Source of the DNA: Phymorhynchus buccinoides
Lineage: Eukaryota > Mollusca > Gastropoda > Neogastropoda > Raphitomidae
Direction: 5' to 3'
DNA length: 64,000 bases
NCBI GenBank assembly: GCA_017654935.2
Contig: CM065711.1
Coordinates: 27,160,836 to 27,224,835 of the forward strand
Positions 46,445-58,138 of this stretch are shown here, piece by piece (the stretch's first letter is position 1; each line of letters opens with the position of its first letter). The position numbers and the translations under genes were made by a program. The notes beneath the pieces were generated by a model, which saw nothing but the letters and a program-made list of their open reading frames with translations, was not told the origin of the DNA and ran no database searches.

Positions 46445-46833
46445 TATTAGGTATTATTAGGTATTAGGTACTTTATAGTCACAGAGGCGTCTCTGTGAAA
46501 TTCGGGTTGCTCCCACCTGGAGAGCGCGTCGCAGCCAGAGGCGCGCCACCCAATTTTTTTATTATTTTGGCATGCGATTTTTGTGTGACTGATGAGGAAG
46601 GAAAGGGGTGGGTGGGTAAATTTTTACCAAATGACAACGTTTTCGTTGCCACTGGGTTTAACGTATGCTAAGTACATGGGCACACATGACCTAGGTTTAT
46701 CGTCTCATCCGAAAGGCCTAGTAAGACCGTAAGGCCTAGTGCAAAGTGAGAGGAAAAAATCCCCTGTACCCAGGTTCGAACTCGGGTTTACTTGACACGA
46801 AGCGAACGCGCTACCACTGTGCCACTCTACAAC
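46445..46833 (-). mobile_element. tRNA-derived SINE with (ggtatta)n tail, full length
   Basis: On the minus strand the head reads gagtggcacagtggtagcgc (box A) and gagttcgaacctgggtac (box B), a degenerate tRNA. Then comes a body (gatgagacgataaacc, aacccagtggcaacg, gcatgccaaa, ggcgcgcctctggctgcg, aatttcacagag) and a tail of tacctaata repeats. Truncated copies at 5050-5240, 45905-46095 and 58139-58265 have the same orientation or tail. Confidence 0.72.
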
Positions 46834-46839
46834 TTGTTG

Positions 46840-48300
46840 ACCTTGACCTTTGACCTCGAGTATGTGATTTTATTGTATCACCTATACTTTTTCAACTTTT
46901 GCACTGCTGTTGTAAAATAAACCATGTTTTTTTTTAAAAGCTAAGGTTTATAGAAGATGTTGAATTACTGATGCCTATTTCATGCCTAAGCCTTTCATCT
47001 TAAATGCTTGACCTTGAATATTTTAACTTTTCGTTCGGGTCAAAGTCGGATCAGTGTGTTCTGGGGAGCTGTCGATGGATGGTTGTGGTGGCGCCCTCGG
47101 AGGAGGACCTTGCTCACGCTGGCTCCGCGACTAAGAGAATAGTCGTCAGTAGGGGGCTTAGTAGGTGGTGTCCTGAACAGGCTCCACTGAACTCCACCGA
47201 AGTGACTCAGCAGTAGTGCAGTGTCTTCTCAGTTGGTTGCCTCCTGACGGCCTAACATAGATTAGCTCCCCTTGGACTGTTGGTCTTGGATTCTGCGACC
47301 TGAACAAGCGAAGGTGTGGCTGCGAGTTGGGACTCGGAATGAGCGGCGTGGGAGCAATGCCCAGAAGATGGAACAGCAAAAATAGAAGAGAAAAAAAGGA
47401 GTTAAGAGTGAGTTAAAAGCTCCCTTACGCGAGTTAGTTCCCTTTGCGCCACGGACAGGCGCACGCACTAACGAATCATACAAAAAACAATCGTTCCTTG
47501 CTTCACAGAGGCTCACAAACTAATAATAATAACAGCACACTCACCACCAGCAACACAGAACAAAAAGAAACGCATCCAAGCACGTTCACAATACAAATAT
47601 CGCTCACACACTAACAAGCAATGTAGAATAAAAACGCGCCACAAAAAATATTTTGAATGGAATTTCAGCCTCGTGTAATTTCTCCTTCCGAAGAAATCCA
47701 AACCAGCTCATGGGTTATCAAAATATGACAAGTGCAATAAAGATTTTAAATTAAAAATGTAAAAAAACGACGGACAATTTTTTTTTACAATAACAATATT
47801 CAGCTCTCAATGTTGCCACTAACAACAATTTTCTGAATTCAACAGCACTGAATCAATCACAAACTAACATCTAGCATCTCTGTATCCCTCTCAACAGTGA
47901 CTCACTGACTGATTAATTTATAAATGTTCTCAGCTAAATATATAAGACACAGTGGTATCACTTTCTAGAAAATTCCTGTACATAGCAGACCAATCCACAA
48001 TAAACTTCAGTCTTCTGGTACAATCTCAACATTGAAACAAGGCGAATCTGTACAGAGTTACTCCCCTTTCTAGAAAGATCCATTCTACAAAGATCCTCAA
48101 TCTTCTCGATCTTACCAGACAAAACTCCTCTAAATTAACACAAAAACTAATAAACCAATGGCTCTAATATGAATTATGATTAAATGTCTTAAAGGGAACA
48201 TATAATTAATAAAAACAACAAGAACTACAAGTTATTTTACGTTGTGCTTATTTTCCACAAATTTCTCGTTTGTCACGGAATTAACCACACCAACGTAGTG
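46840..48300. other. Unassigned sequence, possibly LINE 5' part
   Basis: 47000-47400 is GC-richer (gaccttgctcacgctggctc) and 47400-48300 AT-rich. No intact frame. It could be a decayed upstream part of the 48.3-kb LINE. Confidence 0.3.
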
Positions 48301-48309
48301 TTTCCTATC

Positions 48310-49860
48310 TAGGGGTTCTGCTTACCTCTCGTCTAAATTGGTCCCCACATATTGAGCATCTGTGTAAAAAGGCAACAAAAGCAGTAAATTTTATTAAAAT
48401 TATTTCCTCCCAGGCATGGGCACAAAATACTAAGTTTCTTGCCTACTTAACACAAGCATTAGTCCGCAGTCGCCTAACTTATGGCATGGAAGTGTTCCAT
48501 AGTTCTCCAAAAAGTACACTACAAAAACTACAAACCACAGAACTTAAAGCCCTCAAATCAGCCCTTAGATTACCACGATTTGCAAACTCCAAACTTTATG
48601 GTTTATGGTTCAATGGGGTGGCTCCCCCTCGACTACCTAATGAAATTAAATACATACAACAGCATTTCTCACTAGACTTTATGCAACAAATCAGTTCACG
48701 CTTGAAAGCTTCTCAGCAGAATTTGAAGACCCCTTTTACAATCATCCAACTTATCAACAAAAGCCAATAAAATCAAAACAAGTCTGCAACCCACTAGACT
48801 ATTCCCGGGAAATGCTTTCCATGAATGAATGAATGAATGAATCTTTAATTTAATGTCTTTTCACATAGATCGTGATTTTAGACAGCTTTCCATGACAGGC
48901 CTGGGAATAGATGACATAGAAACCTACCCTAAATATCCCATTCCACATTGGGAATGGGAATCTGCAAATTTCGATACTTCACTACATCAGTCGTACTCAA
49001 AAACAGATCAACCAAATTTACTTTCAGTTGCAGCGAAAGAAAAAATCCATAATATTCAACATCAACTCCTAATTTATACAGATGGATCAAAGATTTCTGA
49101 ATCACAGATAGGCTGTGCCTTTACCATTCCAGCCCTCAATATAACTAAATCTTTTTGTCTAAATTCTAAAATTTCAATCTTCAGTGCCGAACTTTGGGCC
49201 ATTCTCCTTACTGACTCCTTGTCCTCCATACAAGCCCTGCAAGGAAATACAAATAATAGAACGAAAATTATTCAGGAAATAAAAAACCTAATAAATCAAA
49301 TAATAATAAAAGGCACTGACCTAACTATAACATGGATCCCTTCCCATCTTGGGTTAAAAGGAAATGACCTCGCAGACAAAGCAGCCAAAATGGCAGCAGA
49401 ACAAAATATAGGTCAAACTTAATTTAACTAACTATCTCTTTCTGAAATCAAAAAACATTTGAAACGATGTTCATTCCAGAGGTGGGCTGAGGAGTTGGAC
49501 GCCTACTCCGCATCCCACTCCTGGCATATGAAATTCATCAAAGGACTTTTCCTACCTGTCCCATATAAAATTCAAAACAGAATCTTCAGATTTTACACAG
49601 ATTCAATCTACTGCAAATTTAAGAACACTCCCTGCCGTTGTGGGGAAATTCTCAATCTTAAACATATTTTCAATCCCTGTGATCAAATAAAAACAGAACT
49701 ACAACCTACCCTTCAAAAATTTAAACAAAATAATTTGTTATATAACGAAAAGAACATTTTAACAAAACACCACAACTTAGGTTGGTCTCCTATTACTAAT
49801 GGCTTGCCGAGACAGTTGGCCAGGCGTCATTTAAAAATTCAATATAATTAATTATCTAAA
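48310..49860 (+). mobile_element. I-group LINE remnant with RNase H domain
   Basis: Three consecutive frames: end of RT (YGMEVFHSSPKSTLQKL, ALRLPRFANSKLY), then RNase H (LLIYTDGSKISESQIGCAF, FSAELWAILLTDSLSSIQAL, TITWIPSHLGLKGNDLADKAAK) and the zinc-like tail (FKNTPCRCGEILNLKHIF). Acidic residues of RNase H are kept (YTDG, SAEL, TDS, GNDLAD), but the usual helix between AELWAI and LTDS is missing, so the domain is internally deleted. A tgaa repeat interrupts the link near 48825. Confidence 0.85.
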
Positions 49861-50560
49861 ACTACAACTAAGTTTAATGGGGACTCTGTGCTTGGGTCGG
49901 ATCGGCATCCTCCCCCTCCCCAGCTCTGTCCCATCACGCCCGTTTTTAACAAAGCAAACAGATCACATTTTCCCTCAAACACAGACTCACACCTCCCCAT
50001 GACATTTTTTCTTTTAGTCCCTCCCCCGGAGGTGGATGTCGGGTGCGACCCATGTGCCGAAACCCTGGTAGTTGTGGAGCATCGTCTTTCTTTCTTTTTC
50101 TTTTTGGAAGAGGAGGAGAGACTTTGGCTGGGTCTCTCAGGATGGTGACAGATGGGTATCTCTTGCCAGCCTGAGACACCTCCGGGTGGTCGCTCCTATT
50201 GGCGACGCACCCGAGGCAACGCCCCTAACCGAAGGGAATCCTTAACCATAACCTTAAAACAACTAACCAGCAAGAAATAAAACAAAAAATACCCAAGTAA
50301 TATTTAACATTATTAGTGGCCTCTGGCGGAGTGTCCCCTCACTCAACTTAGTAAATACTTTTAGTTAGAATTAGATATAACTATATGCATAAAGGTGAAA
50401 CCGATACAGCCTTTAAGATTATTTTCGTGATGTTACTTCGTACACCTATTGGGTGTATGTAGGTAGCACACGGAAGTACTACCCAATTTAATGATACACA
50501 TTGGAGGAGCTATAGCCCCTACTGATGAATAAAGGAAAGAGGAAAAATGGCCTCACTACT
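49861..50560 (+). mobile_element. Probable 3' flank/UTR of the RNase H LINE
   Basis: GC-rich leader-like text with ctcctattggcgacgcacc and a short Pro-rich open frame, then AT-rich sequence. It follows the LINE stop directly and has no open frame of its own. The boundary is a guess. Confidence 0.35.
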
Positions 50561-51002
50561 AAATAATAAAACATAACTAACTAAATTTTAATGGTAACTC
50601 TTAAAATTATTTTTAATCTTTATAAATATAAAACTACTTATAATGCACCAGATAAAATCCTTTTAATGTCTGTTTTAACAACTAAAGCAGAAGACTTTGG
50701 TCAAAATACATTTTAACGACGTTCATAAAACTCATAACAATAAAACATTTTTTACTTGTCACTAAAAATAAAACCCTAATTAAACCGGATAAAGTCACGA
50801 ACATATGTACAGAAACTCCGATGTATATATTTTTGCACATAACATTTTTTTAATAGTTCTTTTTAACTAGGGCACTCCGTGATCATTTGATCATGTAATG
50901 TTTAGAGTAACCCTTTAGCAGTCTAGTGCTGCTCTATATTAAGTTAAAGGTTTTAAACAATAAAAAAAACTGTCTTTTAAACATTAGGTCCTGTGTCCTT
51001 CT

Positions 51003-51156
51003 GGGACGGTATTCACGTTGAGATAGCATGAGACTTAGCATGATGCTAACTTAGAAGCTCTTCCAATGTCCTTATAGGATTTAATAGGACTTTTGGAAGA
51101 GCTTCTAAGTTAGCATCATGCTAAGTCTCATGCTATCTCGACATGAATACCGTCCC
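51003..51156. mobile_element. 154-bp hairpin element
   Basis: Arms gggacggtattcacgttgag … / … ctcgacatgaataccgtccc match almost perfectly over about 62 bp, around a loop that is itself partly palindromic (gtcctta/aataggac). Non-coding. Confidence 0.75.
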
Positions 51157-51867
51157 TGGTCACTAAACTTGTATAGTGGACCTTAACCATTAACTTAAAT
51201 GTAAATATTGTATAAAATGTTATGAAGGCCTTTGCCTCCTTTTTAATATTTTTTATAAATAAAGCTCCTTGAGCACAATACAATTTTTTTTAACTGTAGC
51301 CCTGGGGGGGTTTTAATCATAGATTTCCGCTCCCTGCCAGACATGTAAATAGCAAACTGCTAAATATCTTTTAAATAAACACTTTTATCACTAAACCCAG
51401 ATTTTACACTAAAACTCAACTTGTCCCTCTTAAAGCTTTTCAAAAAACTCTATAAAAATAAAAACAATTTCTACTTTGAATTTTTCTCTACCAAATCTTT
51501 ACAATTTAAAAATGAATCAAAAACTATCTGTATTCTTGATCAAAATCTTCTTTTTTCCAGGATCTTTATAATTCCAAGTGCCCCAAATGGCCCTTTTGGC
51601 CCAGAAGGCGTTAAATCTCTATTTTTCTCTCTCTCTCACGTAGTGTTTCCCAGAAATTTCTGGAGCCAAAATCATGTGGTCTTTGGAAACTTCCAGACAA
51701 TTGTAAATAAACAAATCCTACACGTTACATCGTAACACTTTGTCATAAAAATATGAAAAAGGAAAAAAAACCCGAATCAACCAAGAGCCAACAAAGTTCA
51801 TTCAACTTTGCGTGTTAATTGTTTGATCTGAAATTCAACACAATGCATCCATCTTCTTCTTCTTCGA

Positions 51868-52140
51868 TCGCTCAGACTGTTTCCTGTCAATTATGAGTGC
51901 AGACGCGTCATGCTGCCGTTATGCGCCTAACTAAAAAATAGGCCCAGCAAGTCCGACTTCGGCTGGAGGAAATGTTTTTGAAAGTGTTTCGTGAAAAAAG
52001 GCAGGAGAATGTACCTGGTAAGGCAGAAAGATAGTAGATGACAGTAAGCAAAGGGGAAAAGGCAGAGTCACAGAGTGACAGATTAGAGGAGGTTACAAGC
52101 ACAGAACTTCCAGAAGGTGGGGGAACTATTTATACAACAG
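51868..52140 (+). repeat. R2 repeat copy
   Basis: ctcagactgtttcctgtcaa … gcgtcatgctgccgttatg … cagaacttccagaaggtggg. Confidence 0.75.
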
Positions 52141-52199
52141 ACCCCCCAGCATCCCCATAGGGGAATGCATCCATCTGAGAATATGTGATTGGAATGTTT

Positions 52200-52700
52200 T
52201 TTTAAATTATTTTTTGAAACTGACCAATGACCATCTTTGAACCTGGCCTAGATATCCTAACTACCTATCTGCATGCAAATTTTGAGCCTCCTACTAGGTC
52301 CCTCTGTTCAAGATTTATTTCCCTTGGACCGTGTCTTAAAAAAACCGGCCCCAGTTACCTTGACCTTGACCTTAATATACATTTTATTTTGGTAACTGCA
52401 AAAAAACGGCTCCAGTGACCTTGACCTTTGATCAATGACCATGTTTGAACCTGGCCTAAAAAAAACCAACGGAAATTACCTATCCGCATGCAACATTTGA
52501 GCCTCCTACTACAGGTCCCTCCGTTCCAAGATTCATTTCCCTTGGACCGTGTCTTTAAAAAACTTTCCCTAACTACCTTGACTTTTGACCGATGACCTTG
52601 ATCTTCTAACTTGGCCTAGATATCCTAACTACCCATAGCTTCCTAGGTCCCTCCGTTCAAACGTTATCGTGTTAGCATAGACACACAGATAGTCACATGT
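52200..52700. repeat. Two to three diverged ~200-bp direct copies
   Basis: gatatcctaactacc, gcatgcaaattttgagcctc, ttcccttggaccgtgtctt and gaccttgaccttt recur at about 52250, 52470 and 52600. Source of the 54549 array in inverse orientation. Confidence 0.7.
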
Positions 52701-52789
52701 AGTCAAGAACAGACAGAATTCTCCGAAAACATTAACCAGCTTCACCCGCTCTTCGCTCGCGGCTCATAAATAATACATTCACCATGCCC

Positions 52790-53487
52790 CTTCAAAAACT
52801 TACGACACTATAGCATGGCACATCAAGGAATATTACCACACAAACTTACGACACTATAGCATGGCACATCAAGGAACATTACCACACAAACTTACGACAC
52901 TATAGCATGGCACATCAAGGAATATTACCACACAAACTTACGACACTATAGCATGGCACATCAAGGAATATTATCACACAAACTTACGACACTATAGCAT
53001 GGCACATCAAGGAATATTACCACACAAACTTACGACACTATAGCATGGCACATCAAGGAATATTACCACACAAACTTACGACACTATAGCATGGCACATC
53101 TAGGAATATTACCACACAAACTTACGACACTATAGCATGGCACATCAAGGAATATTACCACACAAACTTACGACACTATAGCATGGCACATCAAGGAACA
53201 TTACCACACAAACTTACGACACTATAGCATGGCACATCAAGGAATATTACCACACAAACTTACGACACTATAGCATGGCACATCAAGGAATATTACCACA
53301 CAAACTTACGACACTATAGCATGGCACATCAAGGAATATTACCACACAAACTTACGACACTATAGCATGGCACATCAAGGAATATTACCACACAAACTTA
53401 CGACACTATAGCATGGCACATCAAGGAATATTACCACACAAACTTACGACACTATAGCATGGCACATCAAGGAATATTACCACACAT
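52790..53487. repeat. 46-bp minisatellite, about 15 units
   Basis: Unit aaacttacgacactatagca + tggcacatcaaggaatatta + ccacac, almost uniform (single changes aat/aac, a/t). Confidence 0.93.
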
Positions 53488-53535
53488 ATTATCTACAACA
53501 ACAAAAAACACAAAACACACACATAATAAAAAATA

Positions 53536-53646
53536 CAGCGGAACCTCCCTTATAAGGGAGGTAATTTTAATACTTACAAAGAAGGGCAATGTCTCAACGA
53601 GGTAGGTCTTATGTGGGAGGGGGGTCTTATAAGGGAGGTACCACTG
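53536..53646. mobile_element. Compact 111-bp MITE of the cagtgga family
   Basis: TA-cagcggaacctcccttataag … cttataagggaggtaccactg-TA, with one internal gaagggcaatgtctcaacgag unit. This is the simple form of the expanded element at 32322-33598. Confidence 0.78.
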
Positions 53647-53649
53647 TAG

Positions 53650-54540
53650 AAACAAATATCATAATAATGCAAGCAACTTCAAAACGTTAAAGTAACGAAA
53701 ATGGCTGTACATTCAGTTTCTTTCTCCCCCAATAAGAATTATACGGAAATAATTAAGGGGAGTAATTTCATGGTGTGTGGGAGTGCATCTCGCCTAATTC
53801 AATTGGTCAAACAAGGGAAGTTACTTTACCTTCAGGTAGATCCCCAGCCTTCGCCTCGTGTGTTTGAAGAGACAAACAGCGTGTAGAACGCGGTGCGTCA
53901 TTCTAAATTTGATGTCATTTATATTTATACGTCACAGTTTGCAAGTTCTATCACTTTGTAGCCACTGGCCACCCCTTATTTTTCAAAAAAAAAATGTTTG
54001 CAAGTCGCTGACTGGCATCCTGCGGTTTTAAGCTTCGACGCCATTGTTGCTATGGTATTTAACCGAGTAATGGAGGTAAATAACTCTAATTTTCACGAAG
54101 TGCTCTCCCCGTATTTTTGTCTCAGAAAATCGTCTATTAAAACCTACGCACAAATCAGCATGAACAGGAACGAATGAAAAAAGTTGAATGAAAATGAGAC
54201 AGGAGCACAGATGAATCTTTCAATAGTGGGACAAACGCGTTGGGTGTGGCTACGTACGTGTGTACGTTAACACGACCGCAGGTACATCCCCACTCTCTCG
54301 GCCAAAGAGATTCGAGGACTGCTGACGTTGGGCGTCAAGTCAAGTCAAAATTATCTTAAGTGACGATAAAGGAGCAAGCTTCAAGCTTTTTTTTCATCCT
54401 GTGGGCGTGGCTACGTATGTATGTCAACACGATAGCATTTCTGCATTAGTTTTGTTAATTATTAATACGTTTTTGGTTCTTTTTTGTGTCTAATATGAGC
54501 ATTGGTGAAAAGACGTTAAATTAAACTACCGAACCGAACA
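53650..54540. other. Unique-looking sequence without a gene
   Basis: A short frame at 53701-53886 (AVHSVSFSPNKNYTEII) has no family features. A tggtgaaaagacgttaaatt motif near 54503 looks like a LINE or SINE tail. Confidence 0.35.
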
Positions 54541-54548
54541 TGATAGCA

Positions 54549-54862
54549 TTTGGACGGGAGGGACCCCGGACTCTCAAATTTTGTATGCAGATAGTTAGGA
54601 CGGGAGGGACCCCAGACCCTCAAATTTTGTATGCAGATAGTTAGGATGGGAGGGACCCCGGACCCTCAAATTTTGTATGCAGATAGTTAGGATGGGAGGG
54701 ACCCCGGACCCTCAAATTTTGTATGCAGATAGATGGGAGGGACCCCGGACCCTCAAATTTCGTATGCAGATATAAGGATATGGGAGGGACCCCATTGGAC
54801 CCTCAAATTTTGTATGCAGATAGTAAGGATGGGGGAGGGACCCCGGACCCTCAAATTTTGAA
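54549..54862. repeat. 46-bp minisatellite, 7 units
   Basis: Unit gggagggaccccggaccctc + aaattttgtatgcagatagt + taggat. The same words occur inverted in the dispersed repeat at 52235-52700. Confidence 0.9.
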
Positions 54863-54869
54863 CTGATTC

Positions 54870-55960
54870 TAACCCTATCCCTTACCCGATGAAGTTCGAA
54901 AGTTGGGCGAAAAAGACTGTGAATTTTCCGATAACCCTACCATCATTCACAGTACCAACAGAAACTGACTGTCTAAATGTTGAACAAAATATGAAGTTTA
55001 AAAAAAAACCCACCACATATAACTTTTCGTTGAAACTTTGCAATAAAAATGACAAGAAATGGCAAAAAGATTATACAAGAAATGGCAAAAAAAAATCAAA
55101 AAAATCAAAGACGACACTTTTTTTTTAGTCTTAAATCCAAATCGTTTAAAATCACTAATGAAAAAAAAAAATCTTTGCATTAGAAACTCAAATCCAACTG
55201 CTTTAAAAACACAAAAGTCAATCAACAAGAGCATCGATGTAATCACAACGGAAAACAAATCTCCCACATTTGGCAACTCTGCCTCAAACAGACAAAAATA
55301 AAAACAAAACCATTTGGATAATAATGAATGGCGTTGTAATTTAGATGTCAAACGAAGGAGTGGTAGAAGAAATGATGTGCGTTTGAGCGTGTAGGTGTAG
55401 TCAACAAAATGATGATGATGGTTGTTTGCTGAAAGAAGGTGTGGGTGTGGGTGTGTGTGAGTGTGGGTGTGTGTCAGGGCTCCCAATCGTCCCGCAAAAC
55501 AAGGGGTCCCAGGGACTCCTTCACTGACAGCATAGAGGGTCCTAGAGGCGGGATAGAGGGTCCCAGCATTGTGAATGCTAAAAGGAATTTTTCTAGTGCA
55601 TCCCTGGGACCCCCTGCACATTATTTTAGAGAGTCCTGTAGAATTTCAGTACTTCATAGACCCCCATTTATAGACACCCAAATGGGGGTCCCTGGGAGCC
55701 CTGTGTGTGTGTGTGGTTTGAGGTGCTTGCGTGTGAGTTTATGTGCCTCCATTTTCTTTATGTTCCAAGTTGCTTGTGTGAATCTGTGTGCATGCATATG
55801 TGTACTTAAAAGTGCTAGTGTGTGTGTGTGCGTGCGTATACGTGCGTGTGTGTGAGACAAAAATTACTGCCGATTTTTCTTGTGAAGCCTTTGTGTGTGT
55901 CTTTCATTTAACGTCTATCCACTTCTCGTGATATATGTGTGTGCGTGAAAAATCACTGCT
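54870..55960. other. AT-rich then TG-rich sequence without a gene
   Basis: 54889-55300 is Lys/Asn-rich on translation because of A richness. 55440-55860 holds TG repeats and short ggtccc(a/t)gg blocks. No splice-flanked frame was found. Confidence 0.35.
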
Positions 55961-55963
55961 GAC

Positions 55964-56335
55964 CCTTCCTCTGAAACCTGGGCGGCAGATCCCCCATCTC
56001 AAACTGACCACGGACTTGACCCTTGCCCTTTAGCTGACCTCGACCTTCACCACCCCCTCCACCCCCTGGTCGACCCTGACCCTTTGACCCCGCCCCTCCT
56101 CCGCCTTCGTTCGCCGACCCCTCCCCCGACTCCTCCATCGACCCTTGACCCTGTTGGCCCCACCACCCCCTCCCACCCCTCTGGCCACGTGCGTGCCGCT
56201 GTGGGGGGCGGGTAGCGGCTGGTCGACGACGTTCAGGATGTCAGCCATGTTGGGCTCCTCGGACATCCCACCCATCAGCTTCTCCTGGTGCTGCCTCTCC
56301 GCTTCCCTGGCCTGGGCTCTTTCCTTCTGCTGGTC
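55964..56335 (-). CDS. Exon of a Gln/Gly-rich protein, possible eIF4G2/DAP5 relation, with one frame break
   Basis: Acceptor ttccaacccaccag at 56336, then DQQKERAQAREAERQHQEK, GGMSEEPNMADILNVV, a Gly-rich linker, and in a second frame SMEESGEGSANEGG through GQFEMGDLPPRFQRKG to a possible donor AAGG|GTCAGC. The two halves join only if one G is gained or lost in a G-rich run near 56160-56170. The closing motif DLPPRF.+KG resembles the conserved PPRFxKKGQ region of eIF4G2/DAP5 in my memory, but the N-terminal half does not obviously match, so the family is a guess. The acceptor is present in five tandem copies upstream. Confidence 0.45.
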
Positions 56336-56760
56336 CTGGTGGGTTGGAACAAGGGGAGAGAATCAATGAATGAATAGGGCATTTGCTGCCTCTCCGCTTC
56401 CCTGGCCTGGGCCCTTTCCTTCTGCTGGTCCTGGTGGGTTGGAACAAGGGGAGAGAATCAATGAATAGGGCATTTGCTGCCTCTCCGCTTCCCTGGCCTG
56501 GGCCCTTTCCTTCGGCTGGTCCTGGTGGGTTGGAACAAGGGGAGAGAATCAATGAATGAATGAATAGGGCATTTGCTGCCTCTCCGCTTCCCTTGGCCTG
56601 GGCCCTTTCCTTCGGCTGGTCCTGGTGGGTTGGAACAAGGGGAGAGAATCAATGAATGAATAGGGCATTTGCTGCCTCTACGCTTCCCTGGTCCCCTTTC
56701 CTTCTGCTGGTCCTGGAAGGTTTGGATCAAACAGAGAGAATGAATGAATCAATGAATGAA
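56336..56760. repeat. ~95-bp tandem repeat of an intron-exon junction, about 5 copies
   Basis: Each unit, on the minus strand, contains attgattctctccccttgtt + ccaacccaccag and the first ~45 bp of the 55964-56335 exon (gaccagcagaaggaaaggg…). All but the copy next to the exon are followed by aaatgccctattcattcatt and the next unit. Confidence 0.88.
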
Positions 56761-56950
56761 TAGGGCATTTGCCACATGAGGACGACCTCGAAGGGTGGTG
56801 GAGAATGCGGGAGCAGGCGGAGGAGGGTAGTGTGAGAAAATGCCTTTTGCGCGGAAAACGCTATTTGCAATGATAAAACAAATTTTATAACAATTTCACT
56901 CGGTAAAAATTTAGGCTCACCTTTGGATTCTAGTGGAGTGTGGCATGAAT

Positions 56951-56982
<32 letters not shown>
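56951..56982. repeat. 32-bp G run
   Basis: Uninterrupted G; its length may not be reliable. Confidence 0.9.
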
Positions 56983-56983
<1 letters not shown>

Positions 56984-57211
56984 GTGACGTAAACTGTAGT
57001 TATCGTGATTTTGTTTCGTGTTGTTCCTTATTATATGATCCATGTTGTGTCTTGTCTCTGCGTTCTTGCGTCACGTTCATCACTGGGCGCCGATAGCGCG
57101 GTTCGCACCACTTCCGACATGATCTCGCGCTCCTCGCTCAGCTGTTGACAGGTATCTGGCCGTGCGCCTATTATGTCCTCGTCGTGGTTCCATTTGTTAT
57201 GATCTTGCGTT

Positions 57212-57711
57212 NNNNNNNNNNNNNNNNNNNNNNNNNNNNNNNNNNNNNNNNNNNNNNNNNNNNNNNNNNNNNNNNNNNNNNNNNNNNNNNNNNNNNNNNN
57301 NNNNNNNNNNNNNNNNNNNNNNNNNNNNNNNNNNNNNNNNNNNNNNNNNNNNNNNNNNNNNNNNNNNNNNNNNNNNNNNNNNNNNNNNNNNNNNNNNNNN
57401 NNNNNNNNNNNNNNNNNNNNNNNNNNNNNNNNNNNNNNNNNNNNNNNNNNNNNNNNNNNNNNNNNNNNNNNNNNNNNNNNNNNNNNNNNNNNNNNNNNNN
57501 NNNNNNNNNNNNNNNNNNNNNNNNNNNNNNNNNNNNNNNNNNNNNNNNNNNNNNNNNNNNNNNNNNNNNNNNNNNNNNNNNNNNNNNNNNNNNNNNNNNN
57601 NNNNNNNNNNNNNNNNNNNNNNNNNNNNNNNNNNNNNNNNNNNNNNNNNNNNNNNNNNNNNNNNNNNNNNNNNNNNNNNNNNNNNNNNNNNNNNNNNNNN
57701 NNNNNNNNNNN
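57212..57711. other. Assembly gap of exactly 500 N
   Basis: Second 500-N placeholder. The contig after it begins inside a truncated exon copy; the contig before it ends in ordinary intergenic-looking sequence. Confidence 0.98.
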
Positions 57712-57930
57712 TCTACCAGTGGCGCTGGAACAAGGACCAAGGGGAAGCACTCTGGCCAGTGTGCGGGGAGGCGGAGGAAACCTTGTACTTCGGGCGGGCC
57801 TTTCTGGCATTTCAGGCCGGAGGGTTTTGACAGAGAGGAGGAGGAGAGAGGGGATGATGGTGGGGGGAGAGGAGTTCCCGGATAGCGATGGCGGAAAGGA
57901 AATCGCGAGAGGGACCGGTCGAGAAACATG
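57712..57930 (+). pseudogene. Decayed copy of TRANK1-like exon 9, cut by the assembly gap
   Basis: Starts directly after the 500-N gap with YQWRWNKDQGEALWPVC, clearly homologous to the 3' two thirds of the exon at 1582-1920 (roughly 80% nucleotide match by eye). The match continues through the donor region and into the intron, up to the shared MITE. Extra bases (an inserted tggcatttca-like block and an extra G before ttttga) break the frame, so translation stops at AGGF. It could be a paralog, an allele with sequencing errors, or a haplotig. The two exons that follow on this strand are intact. Confidence 0.7.
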
Positions 57931-57979
57931 AAGAGGTGATGAGTCGATGATGATGACGATGACGAGGTGTTGTTAGCAA

Positions 57980-58118
57980 AACCTCTTGACTGCCACCAAC
58001 GTCTCGCGTACTGATCTGGATGACATCGTCAGAATGAAGATTGGCTTCAGTCGTTGTCTTTTCATGCATGATGGCCCAATGATTTGTTGGTTCATTTTCT
58101 TGGCAGTCGAGCGGGGGT
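57980..58118. mobile_element. TTAA-type MITE (ttgactgcca TIR), copy beside the decayed exon
   Basis: acctcttgactgccaccaacg … ttcttggcagtcgagcggggg. It occupies the same place relative to the exon copy as the element at 1329-1541 does to exon 9, in inverted coordinates. Confidence 0.65.
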
Positions 58119-58138
58119 CAATGATGACTGAGATAATA

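Noticed and set aside
46770..46833. A tRNA gene on minus
   Set aside because: A and B boxes are present but stems do not pair and a SINE body follows; it is a SINE head. The same holds for 58500-58585.
57031..57929. Open frames of 220-260 codons around the second gap
   Set aside because: They run through 500 N. Only the decayed exon copy after the gap carries information.
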